From Corynebacterium glyciniphilum AJ 3170 (GTDB lineage: Bacteria; Actinomycetota; Actinomycetes; Mycobacteriales; Mycobacteriaceae), in contig NZ_VDYZ01000003.1 in NCBI RefSeq assembly GCF_007673095.1, positions 1 through 64,000 of the forward strand: DNA of 64,000 nt, given 5' to 3'. Both the position numbers and the translations under genes were made by a program. Numbering within the stretch: position 1 is the stretch's first letter; the number at the start of each line of letters is the position of its first letter. The notes beneath the pieces were generated by a model. That model worked only from the letters and a program-made list of their open reading frames with translations, was not told the origin of the DNA and searched no databases. Below are positions 53,632 through 63,594 of this stretch, piece after piece.

Positions 53632-53668
53632 CTTGTCTTCACAACATGAGGTTCCTAGGCTCTGGCCC

Positions 53669-54436
53669 GTGCTGAACGAAAACTTCCTCCCGGTCCTCCA
53701 CGTCGCTCTCGCCGGCCTGGTGTTCCAGCTGTCCGTGATCGCGGCAGTCGGCCCACAGAACGTCGTCCTGCTGAAACAGGGGGTCAAACGCTGGGGAGTG
53801 GGGCTGGTCGTCGCCATCTTCGTCCTCGGTGACCTGATCCTGCTACCACTGGGTACCGCGGGAGTCAGTGTCGTCACCGACAGACTCCCGGTTCTCCTGG
53901 AGATCCTGCGCTGGGGAGGCGTGGCCTACCTGCTCTGGTTCGCCGTCACCTGTCTGCGGGACGTCCGCCACCCCACCGGAATCGACAGTGGCGCCCCGGA
54001 CCAGGCAGCCGAATCCGTCTCACCAGACCCCGTAGTGTCGTCCGGGGTGCCCACACCCACCGCCGACTACCCCCACGGAGGAGGCCAGGTGGCGACCGTC
54101 GCCCGTGTAATCCCCCGCCCCGACACTCCCCTCCGCGCACGCCGGACAGGCGCCCTCGCGGCACTTCCCACCGCACTGGCCGTGACCTTCCTGAACCCCG
54201 CGGCCTACGTCGACGGCATCGTCGTGTTCGGAACGATGGCCAACCAGTACGACGACACGGGAAAATGGGTGTTCACCGTCGGCGCGGTCCTCGGTTCCAC
54301 CCTGTTCTTCCTCGTGGTGGGGTACGGAGCCCGCCTCCTCAGTCGCCCGTTGTCCAGCCCACGGGTGTGGCGGTGGATCAACCTGGGAATCGGCCTGCTG
54401 ATGATCGGCATGGCAGCCCGTCTCGCCCTGGGATGA
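53669..54436 (+). CDS. lysE: LysE-type L-lysine/L-arginine exporter
   Basis: A 255-residue exporter, slightly longer than C. glutamicum LysE (about 235). Family motifs: AVGPQNVVLLKQGVKR near the N-terminus, LRWGGVAYLLWFAVTCLRD, TFLNPAAYVDGIVVFG and LSRPLSSPRVWRWINLG at the C-terminus. About six hydrophobic segments with a long polar loop (about 95-155). GTG 53669 lies 7 nt after TAGGCT, so it is probably leaderless; in-frame ATG 53597 would overlap lysG and the operator. Confidence 0.92.
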   Translation: MLNENFLPVLHVALAGLVFQLSVIAAVGPQNVVLLKQGVKRWGVGLVVAIFVLGDLILLPLGTAGVSVVTDRLPVLLEILRWGGVAYLLWFAVTCLRDVRHPTGIDSGAPDQAAESVSPDPVVSSGVPTPTADYPHGGGQVATVARVIPRPDTPLRARRTGALAALPTALAVTFLNPAAYVDGIVVFGTMANQYDDTGKWVFTVGAVLGSTLFFLVVGYGARLLSRPLSSPRVWRWINLGIGLLMIGMAARLALG

Positions 54437-54440
54437 CCGG

Positions 54441-55787
54441 TCAGAACGGGTTTCCACCTCCGACGGCCAGCCACGCCCCCGCAGCACCCGCCAGTCCGAT
54501 GACCGCGAAGACCCAGGCGGAGGCCAATGGCCGGGTGGCCCAGCCCCGGGAAGCGTCGGCCGCGTACCGCCCCGGCCCGGTGAAGGTCAGGACGAGACCA
54601 GCGAGGCCGAGAAGCGCCCAGAACTGCACCTGGGGACTGAGGGTGTACGGCCAGTACCCCGAATCCCAGATCGACAGGTTGTGCAACGCAAGGAATCCAG
54701 CGACCACCACGGTCAGGGCACTTCCCACCGGGGTGAGGAGACCGAAGACCAGAAGGCCTCCAGCCACGATCTGCGCAACCGGCACCGCGACTGCCAGGAT
54801 GTCGGCGAAGTTGTAGGCCGCCAGTGTCTGTTCAAAGGCACTGATGCCCGGGTCACCGCCGAAGGCGAAGAGTGTCTGCAGTCCGCGTACCACGAGCAGC
54901 GCCCCGACCACGACACGCAGGATGAACAGGCCGAAATCAAGGGTGCCCCTCCTCGGATCGGCGTCCACGTCCCCGGCCCGGGACGCCGGACTCCCTGCGG
55001 CATATGACGACTCAGGATCGTCGGGAGAGACGACGGTGCGGTCGTCTGCCATAGGCCCGGTGGCCGTCTGGTTCGTTGCTGCTGCCCCGGTTCCTGTCGC
55101 GCCTGCGGCGAAAACCGAGGTCTCCGGGGCGTCCTGTCCGGTTCCCGGTTCTCCCACGAACGCCGATGAGCCGTCGGTGTAGGCCGGGTCGGCCACGCCG
55201 GAGGCACCTGCTGAACTACCGAACGCACGGGTCTCGTGCTGGTCCTCGTTATCAGGGACGCCATACGCAGGATCGGCGGCTGCGGCGCCGAAGACCTCGG
55301 TACGGTCACCGTCCGAGGCCGTCGGGGTGGGCGTCGGAGTGGGCGCCGGCTCGGCGGTACGCGGTTCGATACGCTGCGGCCGGGCTCTGCCCGACATCGC
55401 GTAAATGTCCCGCTTCGGCTTCGCTTCCCCCGCATCCGAGGGATCTGCGCTGTCGGTGCGCTCCGTGGCATCCGTGACGGCCGTGGACTCCGGAGCATCT
55501 GGGGTCTCCGGCGTCTCCTCAACCTCCGGAGGCTCCGGGGCGTTCCGATCCCGCGTGTCGTCGGCCACCGGCACGTCCGGGGTCTCCCGGGACGTTCCCC
55601 GAGACGAACCACTGTCCGCCCCCGGCACTGAGAGGGGTCGCGTCGCGTCCGGGACGTCGATCCCGTCCACTGAGTCAATGGCGTCGAACAGATCGTCGTC
55701 ACTGTGGTCTACGCGTCCGGCAGGGGCGGTCGAGTCCTCGCTGCGTGGCTTCCCCGACTTCTCCGGATTACGGTCAAACAATCCCAT
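54441..55787 (-). CDS. DoxX-family membrane protein with a long acidic/Pro-rich N-terminus
   Basis: A 448-residue protein in two parts. Residues 1-280 are low-complexity, rich in Asp, Glu, Pro, Ser, Thr and Ala, with a PTPTPTP run, probably disordered and cytosolic. Residues about 285-448 are a DoxX domain with four to five helices (DFGLFILRVVVGALLVVRGLQTLF, GGLLVFGLLTPVGSALTVVVAG, LHNLSIW). DoxX proteins are small membrane partners in thiol or redox metabolism; the exact job here is unknown. The start is set by MGLFDRNPEK at 55787. Confidence 0.8.
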   Translation of the reverse strand: MGLFDRNPEKSGKPRSEDSTAPAGRVDHSDDDLFDAIDSVDGIDVPDATRPLSVPGADSGSSRGTSRETPDVPVADDTRDRNAPEPPEVEETPETPDAPESTAVTDATERTDSADPSDAGEAKPKRDIYAMSGRARPQRIEPRTAEPAPTPTPTPTASDGDRTEVFGAAAADPAYGVPDNEDQHETRAFGSSAGASGVADPAYTDGSSAFVGEPGTGQDAPETSVFAAGATGTGAAATNQTATGPMADDRTVVSPDDPESSYAAGSPASRAGDVDADPRRGTLDFGLFILRVVVGALLVVRGLQTLFAFGGDPGISAFEQTLAAYNFADILAVAVPVAQIVAGGLLVFGLLTPVGSALTVVVAGFLALHNLSIWDSGYWPYTLSPQVQFWALLGLAGLVLTFTGPGRYAADASRGWATRPLASAWVFAVIGLAGAAGAWLAVGGGNPF

Positions 55788-55989
55788 GGTCTTCCACCTT
55801 CTGCGCCGCCGGCGTGGTGACCTCTGGCGCCAGATCTCGTGCTGGTCCGTGTGCTCGTTTCCGCATGGATACGTGCGTCAAGCCTAGGCTAGAACCCGGG
55901 CGCGACCGCGTAGGACGACACGGTATGTCGCACCCGCACGACAGAACGCAGGACAGAGCGCAGGACACAGCGGACACAAGGAGGACACC

Positions 55990-57060
55990 ATGGGCTACGT
56001 CGCCAGCGGGGACGAAGGCTTCAACAGGGACATGAACTACATCGACGACCGCGTCGTCGCCGATCCGGCCGGGTTCGACCCGGCCTCCACCTCCTCGGGA
56101 CAGGGACAGCCCTGGCCAGTCGAGGCCGGCCGGTACCGGCTGGTCGCAGCCCGGGCCTGTCCGTGGGCTCACCGGGCGGTCATCGTCCGTCGTCTCCTGG
56201 GGCTCGACGGGGCGGACGCTCCGGAAGATCCTGCACCACTGTCGCTCGGACTGGCCGGCCCCACCCACGACTGGAAGTCCTGGACATTCGACCTCGACCC
56301 GGATTCCGTCGACCCGGTGCTCGGGGTGGGACGACTGCGTGACTGCTATCTTCACCGTTACGCCGACTACCCCAAAGGCATCACGGTCCCCGCCCTCGTG
56401 GACATCGAGTCAAAGGCGGTGGTCACCAACGACTTCCGGACACTGGTCCAGGACTTCGTCACCGAGTGGACACCCCTGCACCGGGTCGGAGCACCCGACC
56501 TCTACCCCACCGACCTCAGGCCGGAGATCGACGATATCGCCGACCGGGTCTTCCGGACCGTCAACAACGGCGTCTACAAGTGCGGGTTCGCCGGTTCGCA
56601 GGCCGCCTACGAAAAGGCGTTCTCGGAGCTGTTCACGACGCTCGACATGCTCGAGGACCGGCTCGCGGAGAACCGCTACCTGGTGGGCCAGCACATCACG
56701 CTGGCGGACATCTACCTCTTCGTTACCCTGGTCCGGTTCGACATGGTCTACCACGGTCACTTCAAGTGCAACCGCTACACGATCTCCAGCAGGCCGAACC
56801 TCTGGGGCTACCTGCGGGATCTGTTCCAGACCCCTGGCTTCGGAGACACCACGAACTTCGGCCAGATCAAGGACCACTACTACATCGTCCACACAGACGT
56901 GAACCCCACCGGGGTCGTGGCGGTGGGGCCGGACCCGGCGGGGTTCCTGACTGCTCACGGCAGAGAGCGGCTCGGCGGGTCCCCCTTCGGCGGGGGCACC
57001 GCACCGTCCGCACCACGTCCCGACGACATCCGGGCCGGCGACGGCGTCGAGGAAAACTAG
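55990..57060 (+). CDS. Glutathionyl-hydroquinone reductase-like GST (ECM4/YqjG family)
   Basis: A 356-residue Xi-class GST fold. The catalytic CPWAHR motif is at about residues 57-62 ([11 protein letters not shown]). [11 protein letters not shown] replaces the usual NNESSEI loop, and the C-terminal helical domain carries [26 protein letters not shown] and [15 protein letters not shown], all typical. Corynebacteria use mycothiol, not glutathione, so the thiol partner may differ. AAGGAGG lies 5 nt before ATG 55990. Its stop overlaps the convergent pntB stop. Confidence 0.85.
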   Translation: MGYVASGDEGFNRDMNYIDDRVVADPAGFDPASTSSGQGQPWPVEAGRYRLVAARACPWAHRAVIVRRLLGLDGADAPEDPAPLSLGLAGPTHDWKSWTFDLDPDSVDPVLGVGRLRDCYLHRYADYPKGITVPALVDIESKAVVTNDFRTLVQDFVTEWTPLHRVGAPDLYPTDLRPEIDDIADRVFRTVNNGVYKCGFAGSQAAYEKAFSELFTTLDMLEDRLAENRYLVGQHITLADIYLFVTLVRFDMVYHGHFKCNRYTISSRPNLWGYLRDLFQTPGFGDTTNFGQIKDHYYIVHTDVNPTGVVAVGPDPAGFLTAHGRERLGGSPFGGGTAPSAPRPDDIRAGDGVEEN

Positions 57061-58538
57061 AGAGCCGCGGTGATCGCTTCCACCGACTGCTTGGCGTCTC
57101 CGAGCAGCATGTCGGTGTTCTCGTTGAAGAACAGCGGATTCTGCACACCTGCATAACCCGAGCCCATCGAACGCTTGAAGACGATGACCTTGTCAGCGTC
57201 CCACACCTTGAGCACCGGCATACCGGCGATCGGAGAACCCGGCTCCTCGGCAATCGGGTTGACGGTGTCATTGGCACCGATGACCAGTACCACGTCCACC
57301 TCACCGAAGTCATCGTTGACCTCGTCGAGTTCCAGGACGATGTCGTAGGGCACCTTGGCTTCGGCCAGCAGGACATTCATGTGACCAGGCAGACGACCCG
57401 CAACAGGGTGAATACCGAAGGTGACGTCGACCCCCTGCTCACGCAGCTTGGCCACCAGCGAGGCCACCGGGTACTGCGCCTGCGCCACCGCCATGCCGTA
57501 GCCCGGGGTGATCATGACCGACTTCGCACCCTTGAGCAGCTCCGCGGTGTCCTCAGCGGAAACCTCGGTGTGCTCACCGTAGTCACGGTCGTCGCCGGCA
57601 GAGGAGTCAGCACCGAACCCACCCAGGATCACGGAGATGAACGAGCGGTTCATCGCCTTGCACATCACATACGACAGGTAGGCACCGGAAGAACCGACCA
57701 AGGACCCGGTGATGATCAGCAGCGGGTTGGCCAGCATGAATCCGGCGGCCGCAGCAGCCCAACCCGAGTAGGAGTTCAGCATCGAGACCACCACGGGCAT
57801 GTCACCGCCGCCGATGGCCGCCACCAGATGGATACCCAGTGCCAGGGCGAGCACCAGCATGACGCCCAGAATCGTCCAGGACAGCGCCGGGTTGTCGGTG
57901 CCGGCGGCGATGAACACACCCATGCCGACCAGAGAGACCACAATAACCAGCACGTTGAGCATGTTGCGTCCCGGCAGCATCAGCGGCGACCCGCTGATCT
58001 TCCCGGACAGCTTCAGGTACGCCACGATCGAGCCGGTCAGGGTCACCGCACCGATGAAGATACCGAGGTAGATCTCACCCAGGTTGAAACCGGCGACATC
58101 CTCGTCGGACCCGGCCTTCTGGATGAACGAGTTGACGCCGATGAGCACGGCGGCCAGTCCCACGAAGCTGTGGAGCATCGCGATGAGTTCGGGCATGCCG
58201 GTCATCTCGACCTTGCGGGCCCGCGGAATGCCGATGGCCGCACCGATGAGCATCGCCACGGCGATGAGCAGCAGCGTGACCCACGGGCTGTTGTAGTTCT
58301 CGGTGTCGTCGGCAGAGGCCACGACAGCCTTGACGATGGTGGCGATCAGGGCGATCGCCATACCCGCGATACCGAACCGGTTACCGCGGGACGCGGTCTG
58401 CTGCTTGGCCAGCCCGGCCAGCGCCAGGATGAACAGCAGGGCAGCGACGATGTAGGCCAGGTTGGTGACCTTGTCCGTCCACTCCAGGACAGACGCACTC
58501 GGACCGTTGGCAAGAATCAGCTGGTTGGTCACGTTCAT
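57057..58538 (-). CDS. pntB: NAD(P) transhydrogenase subunit beta
   Basis: Beta subunit, 493 residues: nine or so helices in the first 290, then the NADP-binding domain III ([71 protein letters not shown]). It couples hydride transfer between NADH and NADP+ to proton flow. ATG 58538 has GGAGG 8 nt upstream and follows the pntA stop by 1 nt; the start overlaps nothing else. Convergent with the GST gene. Confidence 0.95.
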   Translation of the reverse strand: MNVTNQLILANGPSASVLEWTDKVTNLAYIVAALLFILALAGLAKQQTASRGNRFGIAGMAIALIATIVKAVVASADDTENYNSPWVTLLLIAVAMLIGAAIGIPRARKVEMTGMPELIAMLHSFVGLAAVLIGVNSFIQKAGSDEDVAGFNLGEIYLGIFIGAVTLTGSIVAYLKLSGKISGSPLMLPGRNMLNVLVIVVSLVGMGVFIAAGTDNPALSWTILGVMLVLALALGIHLVAAIGGGDMPVVVSMLNSYSGWAAAAAGFMLANPLLIITGSLVGSSGAYLSYVMCKAMNRSFISVILGGFGADSSAGDDRDYGEHTEVSAEDTAELLKGAKSVMITPGYGMAVAQAQYPVASLVAKLREQGVDVTFGIHPVAGRLPGHMNVLLAEAKVPYDIVLELDEVNDDFGEVDVVLVIGANDTVNPIAEEPGSPIAGMPVLKVWDADKVIVFKRSMGSGYAGVQNPLFFNENTDMLLGDAKQSVEAITAAL

Positions 58539-58539
58539 C

Positions 58540-60093
58540 TCAGTTGCCTCCCTCGAACATGGTGAGCATGCGCCTGGTGACGAAGAAGCCACCGAAAATG
58601 TTGATCGAGGCCACGACAATGGCGATGAACGCCAGGACAGCCACGGCGATATTGGACGAGCCGACCTGGAGAATCGCGCCGACCAGGATGATTCCCGAGA
58701 TGGCGTTGGTCTCACTCATCAGCGGCGTGTGCAGCTTGTGGGTCACTGCGGTGATCACGTAGAACCCGACCACCACAGCCAGCATCAGGACCATGTACTC
58801 GTCGGCCACAGCCAGCGGGCTGGCCAACACCAGGGCGATGCCCAGCAACCCCGCCAGCAGCTTCCACGGCAGGGTGGACCTCGCCGGAGCCTCCTGCCCG
58901 GATGTCTCGGACGGTTCGGCCGTCTCAGCCTTCGGGTTCGGCGCAGGAGCCGCCGAGACCTTCACCGGAGGCGGCGGCCAGAGGATATCGGCAACAGAGC
59001 CTGCCTCGCCGGCCTCATCAGCCTTCGTGACGGTGATACCACGTACGATCTCGTCCTCGAGATCCAGCACGGCTTCACCGTCTTTACCCGGAGTGACCAG
59101 CTTGAACAGGTTCACGACGTTCTGACCGTAGAGCTGTGACGACTGGGCGGGCAGGCGCCCGGCCAGGTCGGTGTAACCGATGATCTTCACACCGTTGTCT
59201 GTGGTGGTCACCTCCCCGGCAACGGTGAGCTCGCAGTTTCCGCCGTTGGCGGCAGCCATGTCGACGATGACGGAACCGGGCTTCATCTTCGCAACGTCAG
59301 CTGCCGTCAGCAGCACCGGTGACGTACGACCCGGAATATTCGCCGTGGTGATCACGATGTCCGCCGCTGCCGACTGCTCGGCGTAGAGCTTCGCGGCGGC
59401 AGCAGCCTGGTCCTGTGTCATCTCCTTGGCGTACCCGTCGTCGGACTTCTCCGAAGCCGTAGGGATAGCCACGAACTCCGCGCCCATGGACTCCACCTGC
59501 TCGGCAGTCTCCGGCCTCAGGTCGGTGGCCTTGACCACCGCGCCCATCGAATTCGCCGTACCGATGGCCGCCAGGCCGGCGACACCGGTCCCGATGACGT
59601 AGACGGTGGCCGGCGGGACCTTACCCGCCGCGGTCACCTGACCGGTGAACAGACGCCCGAAGGTGTTCGCGGCCTCGATGACCGCGCGGTATCCGGCGAT
59701 GTTGGCCTGGGAGCTGAGCACGTCCATGGACTGCGCACGGCTGATCCGGGGGACGGTGTCCATCGCGACGGCGGTGACGTTCTTCTCTGCCAGCTCGGCG
59801 ACAAGCTCGTCATTACGCGCCGGCGCGAGCCGCGAGATCAGCATCGCCCCGGACTTCAGCGCCGCGCGGTGTTCGGCGGACGGGGTGTCGAGAGTGGTGA
59901 CGATGTCGCAGGACCATACGTCCTCGCCGACGATCGTGGCGCCGGCAGCCTCGAACTGGCTGTCGGGGAAGTTCGCCTGGTCACCTGCGCCGGCCTGGAC
60001 GGCTACGTCGTAGCCGAGCTTGATCAGTTTGCCGACGGTGTCAGGTGTCGCCGAGACCAAGGTTTGCGGTTCCCGGGGGATACCTATGAGCAA
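58540..60093 (-). CDS. pntA: NAD(P) transhydrogenase subunit alpha
   Basis: Alpha subunit, 517 residues: NAD-binding domain I ([66 protein letters not shown]), a proline-rich linker near 385-420, and four C-terminal helices (domain II). TTG 60093 has AGAGGAG 7 nt upstream and gives the family's usual N-terminus; an in-frame ATG at 60135 lacks a site. It is first in pntAB, downstream of a 345-nt gap. Confidence 0.93.
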   Translation of the reverse strand: MLIGIPREPQTLVSATPDTVGKLIKLGYDVAVQAGAGDQANFPDSQFEAAGATIVGEDVWSCDIVTTLDTPSAEHRAALKSGAMLISRLAPARNDELVAELAEKNVTAVAMDTVPRISRAQSMDVLSSQANIAGYRAVIEAANTFGRLFTGQVTAAGKVPPATVYVIGTGVAGLAAIGTANSMGAVVKATDLRPETAEQVESMGAEFVAIPTASEKSDDGYAKEMTQDQAAAAAKLYAEQSAAADIVITTANIPGRTSPVLLTAADVAKMKPGSVIVDMAAANGGNCELTVAGEVTTTDNGVKIIGYTDLAGRLPAQSSQLYGQNVVNLFKLVTPGKDGEAVLDLEDEIVRGITVTKADEAGEAGSVADILWPPPPVKVSAAPAPNPKAETAEPSETSGQEAPARSTLPWKLLAGLLGIALVLASPLAVADEYMVLMLAVVVGFYVITAVTHKLHTPLMSETNAISGIILVGAILQVGSSNIAVAVLAFIAIVVASINIFGGFFVTRRMLTMFEGGN

Positions 60094-60251
60094 CGGAGGG
60101 CTCCTCTGGTGCGTGGTCGATCGCTCCGGAATCACACAGGCCCCTCCTGGATGGTGGCTGGAGGTTCCGCGCGCGTCCAGACGTCAACCCAGTCATTGGG
60201 TACACGTATGTTAACGTCCGGTTTATTATGCACATGTAGCTGACTGTCCAA

Positions 60252-60282
60252 CGGAAGTTCCGGAATTTTGTCCGGATCTTCC
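60252..60282. other. Dyad and stem-loop upstream of pntAB
   Basis: CGGAAGTTCCG (60252-60262) is a perfect palindrome sharing the nine-base core GGAAGTTCC with the ltbR/leuC operator. It also forms an imperfect hairpin with CCGGATCTTCC (60272-60282). The remaining stretch 60094-60438 is AT-richer, with a TAATAA -10-like box near 60226 on the minus strand, and no gene. Confidence 0.45.
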
Positions 60283-60402
60283 TCCCGCAGAGCCTCAACT
60301 ACCCCCGAATCAGCGCCTATCCTACCCCCGTTTCCGCTATTCGGATCCGGTTTTCCTTTTCTCGCCCCAAAGGAACATTCTTACAGCTAACCTCCACGTC
60401 CC

Positions 60403-60429
60403 TGCCCGGTCGCCCCCACCGACCGGGCA
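60403..60429 (-). terminator. Terminator hairpin of gatB
   Basis: A perfect 9-bp stem TGCCCGGTC / GACCGGGCA with a 9-nt loop, 10 nt past the gatB stop. T-poor tail. Confidence 0.6.
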
Positions 60430-60438
60430 TAACCGATA

Positions 60439-61956
60439 TCAGGCCAGTTTCGCGGCGATCAGTTTGTTCACCTGGGCCGGATCCGCCTTGCCTCTGGTCG
60501 CCTTCATGACCTCACCGACGATCGCCCCGGTGACCTTCTTGTTTCCCGCACGGTACTTCTCGACGATGTCCGGATTGGCCGCAATGGCGTCATCCACCGC
60601 CTTCTCGATCGCACCGTCATCACGGACAACCTCGAGACCCCGCGCAGCCACGACGTCATCCACCTCCCCTTCACCGGCCAGGACACCGTCGACCGCCTTA
60701 CGTGCCAGCTTGTTGGTCAGCTTCCCCTCCTTGACGAGTGCGCTGACCCTGGCGACCTGGTCCGGGGTGATCTGCAGCCCCTCGAGCTCAACGCCAGCTT
60801 CCTTGGCTTTCTGGGCGAGGTAGGCGACCCACCAGCTGCGGGCCTCCGCCGGCGATGCACCGGCTTCTACCGTGGCGATGATCAGGTCAAGCGCGCCGGC
60901 GTTGACCAGGTCACGCATTTCCTCATCCTTGAGACCCCACTCCTCCTGGATGCGGGCCCGACGGATCCACGGCATCTCGGGGAGGGTCTCACGGATCGCT
61001 TCGACCCATTCCGCCGGCGCCAGGACCGGGGGAAGGTCAGGGTCGTTGAAGTAACGGTAGTCTGCCATCGTCTCCTTGACCCTGCCCCGGGAGGTGGTGC
61101 CGTCGGCCTCCTGGTAGTGACGGGTCTCCTGGATGATCTCGACGTCGTTGACGATGCATGCCGCCTGCCGCTGCATCTCGAAACGTACTGCCTGCTCAAC
61201 AGACTTCAGCGAGTTGATGTTCTTGGTCTCGGTGCGTGTGCCGAACTCCGATGTACCCGCCGCGCGCAGAGACAGATTGGAGTCCACACGCATTGACCCC
61301 TGGTCCATGCGGGCGTCCGACACTTCGAGGGCCTTGACGAGGTCACGCAGGGCGGTGACGTAGGCGCGGGCGATTTCCGGGGCACGCTCCCCCGCTCCCT
61401 CGATCGGCTTGGTCACGATCTCGATCAGTGGAATCCCCGCACGGTTGCAGTCCACCAGAGACGCCGTCGCACCGTGGATACGACCGGTTGCCCCTCCCAG
61501 ATGGGTGAGCTTGCCGGTGTCCTCCTCCATGTGGGCCCGCTCGATCTCGATACGCCACGGAGTACCGTCGTCGAGGACGATGTCCAGGTAGCCGTTATGG
61601 GCGATCGGCTCATCGTACTGGGAGATCTGGTAGTTCTTCGGCTGATCCGGATAGAAGTAGTTCTTCCGGGCGAAACGGGAGTACGGGGCGATCTCACAGT
61701 TCAGCGCGAGACCGATCTTGATGGCCCACTCCACTCCCTGCCTGTTGACGACGGGCAGGGCTCCGGGAAGTCCGAGACTGCAGGGGTCGACATTGGTGTT
61801 CGGCGCGTCACCGAACTCCGCCGAGGAGGCGGAGAACATCTTCGTCCGCGTCGCCAGTTCAACGTGGACTTCCATACCCATCACGGGGTCGAAGCGCTCG
61901 AGCACCTCGTCGTAGTCCATCACATCATCGGAGTAATCGTTCACCACGGCAGTCAT
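60439..61956 (-). CDS. gatB: Aspartyl/glutamyl-tRNA amidotransferase subunit B
   Basis: A 505-residue tRNA-binding kinase subunit of GatCAB, which converts Glu-tRNA-Gln to Gln-tRNA-Gln (and Asp-tRNA-Asn to Asn-tRNA-Asn). Features: [19 protein letters not shown], the conserved [10 protein letters not shown] and the [15 protein letters not shown]g/ATP region, then the helical and YqeY-like tail domains ending [24 protein letters not shown] 61956 follows TAGAAT by 8 nt on the minus strand, leaderless. gatA and gatC are not in the window. Confidence 0.96.
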   Translation of the reverse strand: MTAVVNDYSDDVMDYDEVLERFDPVMGMEVHVELATRTKMFSASSAEFGDAPNTNVDPCSLGLPGALPVVNRQGVEWAIKIGLALNCEIAPYSRFARKNYFYPDQPKNYQISQYDEPIAHNGYLDIVLDDGTPWRIEIERAHMEEDTGKLTHLGGATGRIHGATASLVDCNRAGIPLIEIVTKPIEGAGERAPEIARAYVTALRDLVKALEVSDARMDQGSMRVDSNLSLRAAGTSEFGTRTETKNINSLKSVEQAVRFEMQRQAACIVNDVEIIQETRHYQEADGTTSRGRVKETMADYRYFNDPDLPPVLAPAEWVEAIRETLPEMPWIRRARIQEEWGLKDEEMRDLVNAGALDLIIATVEAGASPAEARSWWVAYLAQKAKEAGVELEGLQITPDQVARVSALVKEGKLTNKLARKAVDGVLAGEGEVDDVVAARGLEVVRDDGAIEKAVDDAIAANPDIVEKYRAGNKKVTGAIVGEVMKATRGKADPAQVNKLIAAKLA

Positions 61957-61967
61957 GGTGAATCATT

Positions 61968-62993
61968 CTAATGGATGGTCTCGGAGCCGTCGCTGGGGCG
62001 GGGCTCTCTTCGTACCGCCCGGCCGTCAGCGGCGCGGCACAGTGCAGCGAAGATCGCGCCCGAGAGGTTGTGCCACACCGAGAAGATCGCGCCTGGAAGA
62101 GCAGACATGGGTTCCATGTGCTGTGCGGCGAGGCCCGCCGCCAAACCCGAGTTCTGCATCCCGACCTCGACTGCCATGGTGCGCCGCACCTGCACCGGTT
62201 GGCCGGTGACGAGCCCCGCACCGTACCCCAGCGCCAGGCCGAGCGCGTTGTGGAGTACCACGGCGACGAGGACGAGCAGACCGGCTTCGAGCAGATTGTC
62301 ACGGTTACCTGACACGACGATCGCCACGACGGCGGCAATCGCGAACACCGAGATCCAGGGCAGTGACGGCAGAATCCGTTCGATCACCGAGGGAAGGAAG
62401 AACCGGAACACCAGTCCCGCAATGACGGGAACGAGTACGACCTGCACAATCGACAACGCCATGGAGCCCCCGTCCAGCGGCATGTACTGGCCCGCCAGCC
62501 ACAGGGTGAGCAACGGGGTCAGCAGTGGTGCCAGCAACGTGGAGACAGAGGTCATCGCCACAGACAGGGCGAGGTCCCCGCGGGCAAGGTACGAGACGAC
62601 ATTCGACGCCGTACCTCCCGGCGCGCATCCGACGAGGACCACTCCGGCGGCGATAGCGGAGGGCAGGCCGAGGACCCACACCACCAGCAGGGCGGCCAGT
62701 GGCATGACCACGAACTGCGCCACGGCGCCGATGACCACGGGTAGCGGACGTTTGACGACCAGGACGAAATCGCGGGGCTGCAGGGTCAGCCCCATACCGA
62801 ACATGATCAGGCCGAGTAGCCAGTTGGTCCAGTCGGAGGTCGCGGCGGACAGGTCATCGCCCCCGAGGAAGCCGATGACGCCACCGATGATCACCAACAG
62901 TGGAAACCCGAGGGATGCGATATAGGCGCTACGGTCCTGAGAAGACCGGGCGGACTGCGTGGATGGTTCAGCGGGGGCAGACGAGGATGGCAT
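61968..62993 (-). CDS. Bile acid:sodium symporter family (BASS) transporter
   Basis: A 341-residue membrane protein with ten predicted helices. Typical family stretches are LLGLIMFGMGLTLQPRDF (helix 2), GCAPGGTASNVVSYLARGD (the Na+-binding crossing region), and VEVGMQNSGLAAGLAAQH. Bacterial members import bile acids, keto acids such as pantoate, or other organic anions; the substrate is unknown. It is transcribed towards gatB with 11 nt between them; a tandem TCACAGTGA dyad lies 60-80 nt upstream. Confidence 0.9.
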   Translation of the reverse strand: MPSSSAPAEPSTQSARSSQDRSAYIASLGFPLLVIIGGVIGFLGGDDLSAATSDWTNWLLGLIMFGMGLTLQPRDFVLVVKRPLPVVIGAVAQFVVMPLAALLVVWVLGLPSAIAAGVVLVGCAPGGTASNVVSYLARGDLALSVAMTSVSTLLAPLLTPLLTLWLAGQYMPLDGGSMALSIVQVVLVPVIAGLVFRFFLPSVIERILPSLPWISVFAIAAVVAIVVSGNRDNLLEAGLLVLVAVVLHNALGLALGYGAGLVTGQPVQVRRTMAVEVGMQNSGLAAGLAAQHMEPMSALPGAIFSVWHNLSGAIFAALCRAADGRAVRREPRPSDGSETIH

Positions 62994-63053
62994 GGTGCTT
63001 TCCGGGGAGAGGCTTGGTGCTGTGATGTCAGGGCCAGGTCATGGTCTCGATGT

Positions 63054-63071
63054 TCACAGTGATCACAGTGA
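63054..63071. promoter_or_regulatory. Tandem dyad TCACAGTGA x2 upstream of the BASS gene
   Basis: Two adjacent copies of the dyad TCAC-A-GTGA, jointly a near-perfect 20-bp palindrome (63053-63072) with core GTGATCAC. A regulator site is likely by symmetry and position; identity unknown. Confidence 0.5.
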
Positions 63072-63194
63072 AATCCGGCGGTGAGCGACACACTACAACT
63101 CCGTCGACGGTGCGGGTTGCCTCGGGGAGGCATAAGCAGGTGATGATGCACCGTCGTGTCCACTCCACCTCTTGTGGTGGCACACCGGTCGCCG

Positions 63195-63215
63195 TATACT
63201 TAACTAGACTGTTAA
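63195..63215 (+). promoter_or_regulatory. Promoter and operator of the ArsR-SRPBCC unit
   Basis: TATACT -10 (63195-63200) is followed at once by the dyad TTAAC-N6-GTTAA (63200-63215), which covers the transcription start. An AAGGAG ribosome site comes next (63217-63222). Autorepression by the ArsR protein fits. Confidence 0.65.
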
Positions 63216-63231
63216 ATAAGGAGTTGGTTAT

Positions 63232-63594
63232 ATGGTGGATCCCGAGCCCCTCAGTCTGGCCTTCTCCGCACTTGCGGACCGCACCCGCCGGAAGATCCTC
63301 GAGCGACTCGCTCACGGCCCCGCCAGTGTCGGGGACCTGGCAGCACCCTTCGAGATGAGCGCACCCGCTGTCTCACGACACCTCAAGGTTCTGGAGCGTG
63401 CCCGACTGATCAGCCGTACGGCGAACGCCCAGTGGCGGACGATCGCGTTGCGGACAGAAGCGCTCGACGAGGTCACCGAATGGATCGACGCTCAACGACG
63501 TGAATGGGACCAGCGGTTCGACGCACTGGATACCCACCTCGAGAAGATGAAGACAACTACCCGGACAACCGGAAGTCAGGAGCAGGAATCATGA
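63232..63594 (+). CDS. ArsR-family (SdpR-like) transcriptional regulator
   Basis: A 120-residue winged-helix repressor: LAFSALADRTRRKILERLAHGPASVGDLAAPFEMSAPAVSRHLKVLERARLI. It lacks the paired Cys of metal-sensing ArsR proteins and ends in a charged helix (QRREWDQRFDALDTHLEKM), as in regulators paired with SRPBCC proteins. Its stop overlaps the SRPBCC start by 4 nt. AAGGAG lies 9 nt before the ATG. Confidence 0.92.
   Translation: MVDPEPLSLAFSALADRTRRKILERLAHGPASVGDLAAPFEMSAPAVSRHLKVLERARLISRTANAQWRTIALRTEALDEVTEWIDAQRREWDQRFDALDTHLEKMKTTTRTTGSQEQES

Noticed and set aside
56466..58565. A 699-codon open frame on the plus strand
   Set aside because: It runs through the GST-like gene and antisense to pntB, with low-complexity translation and no domain.
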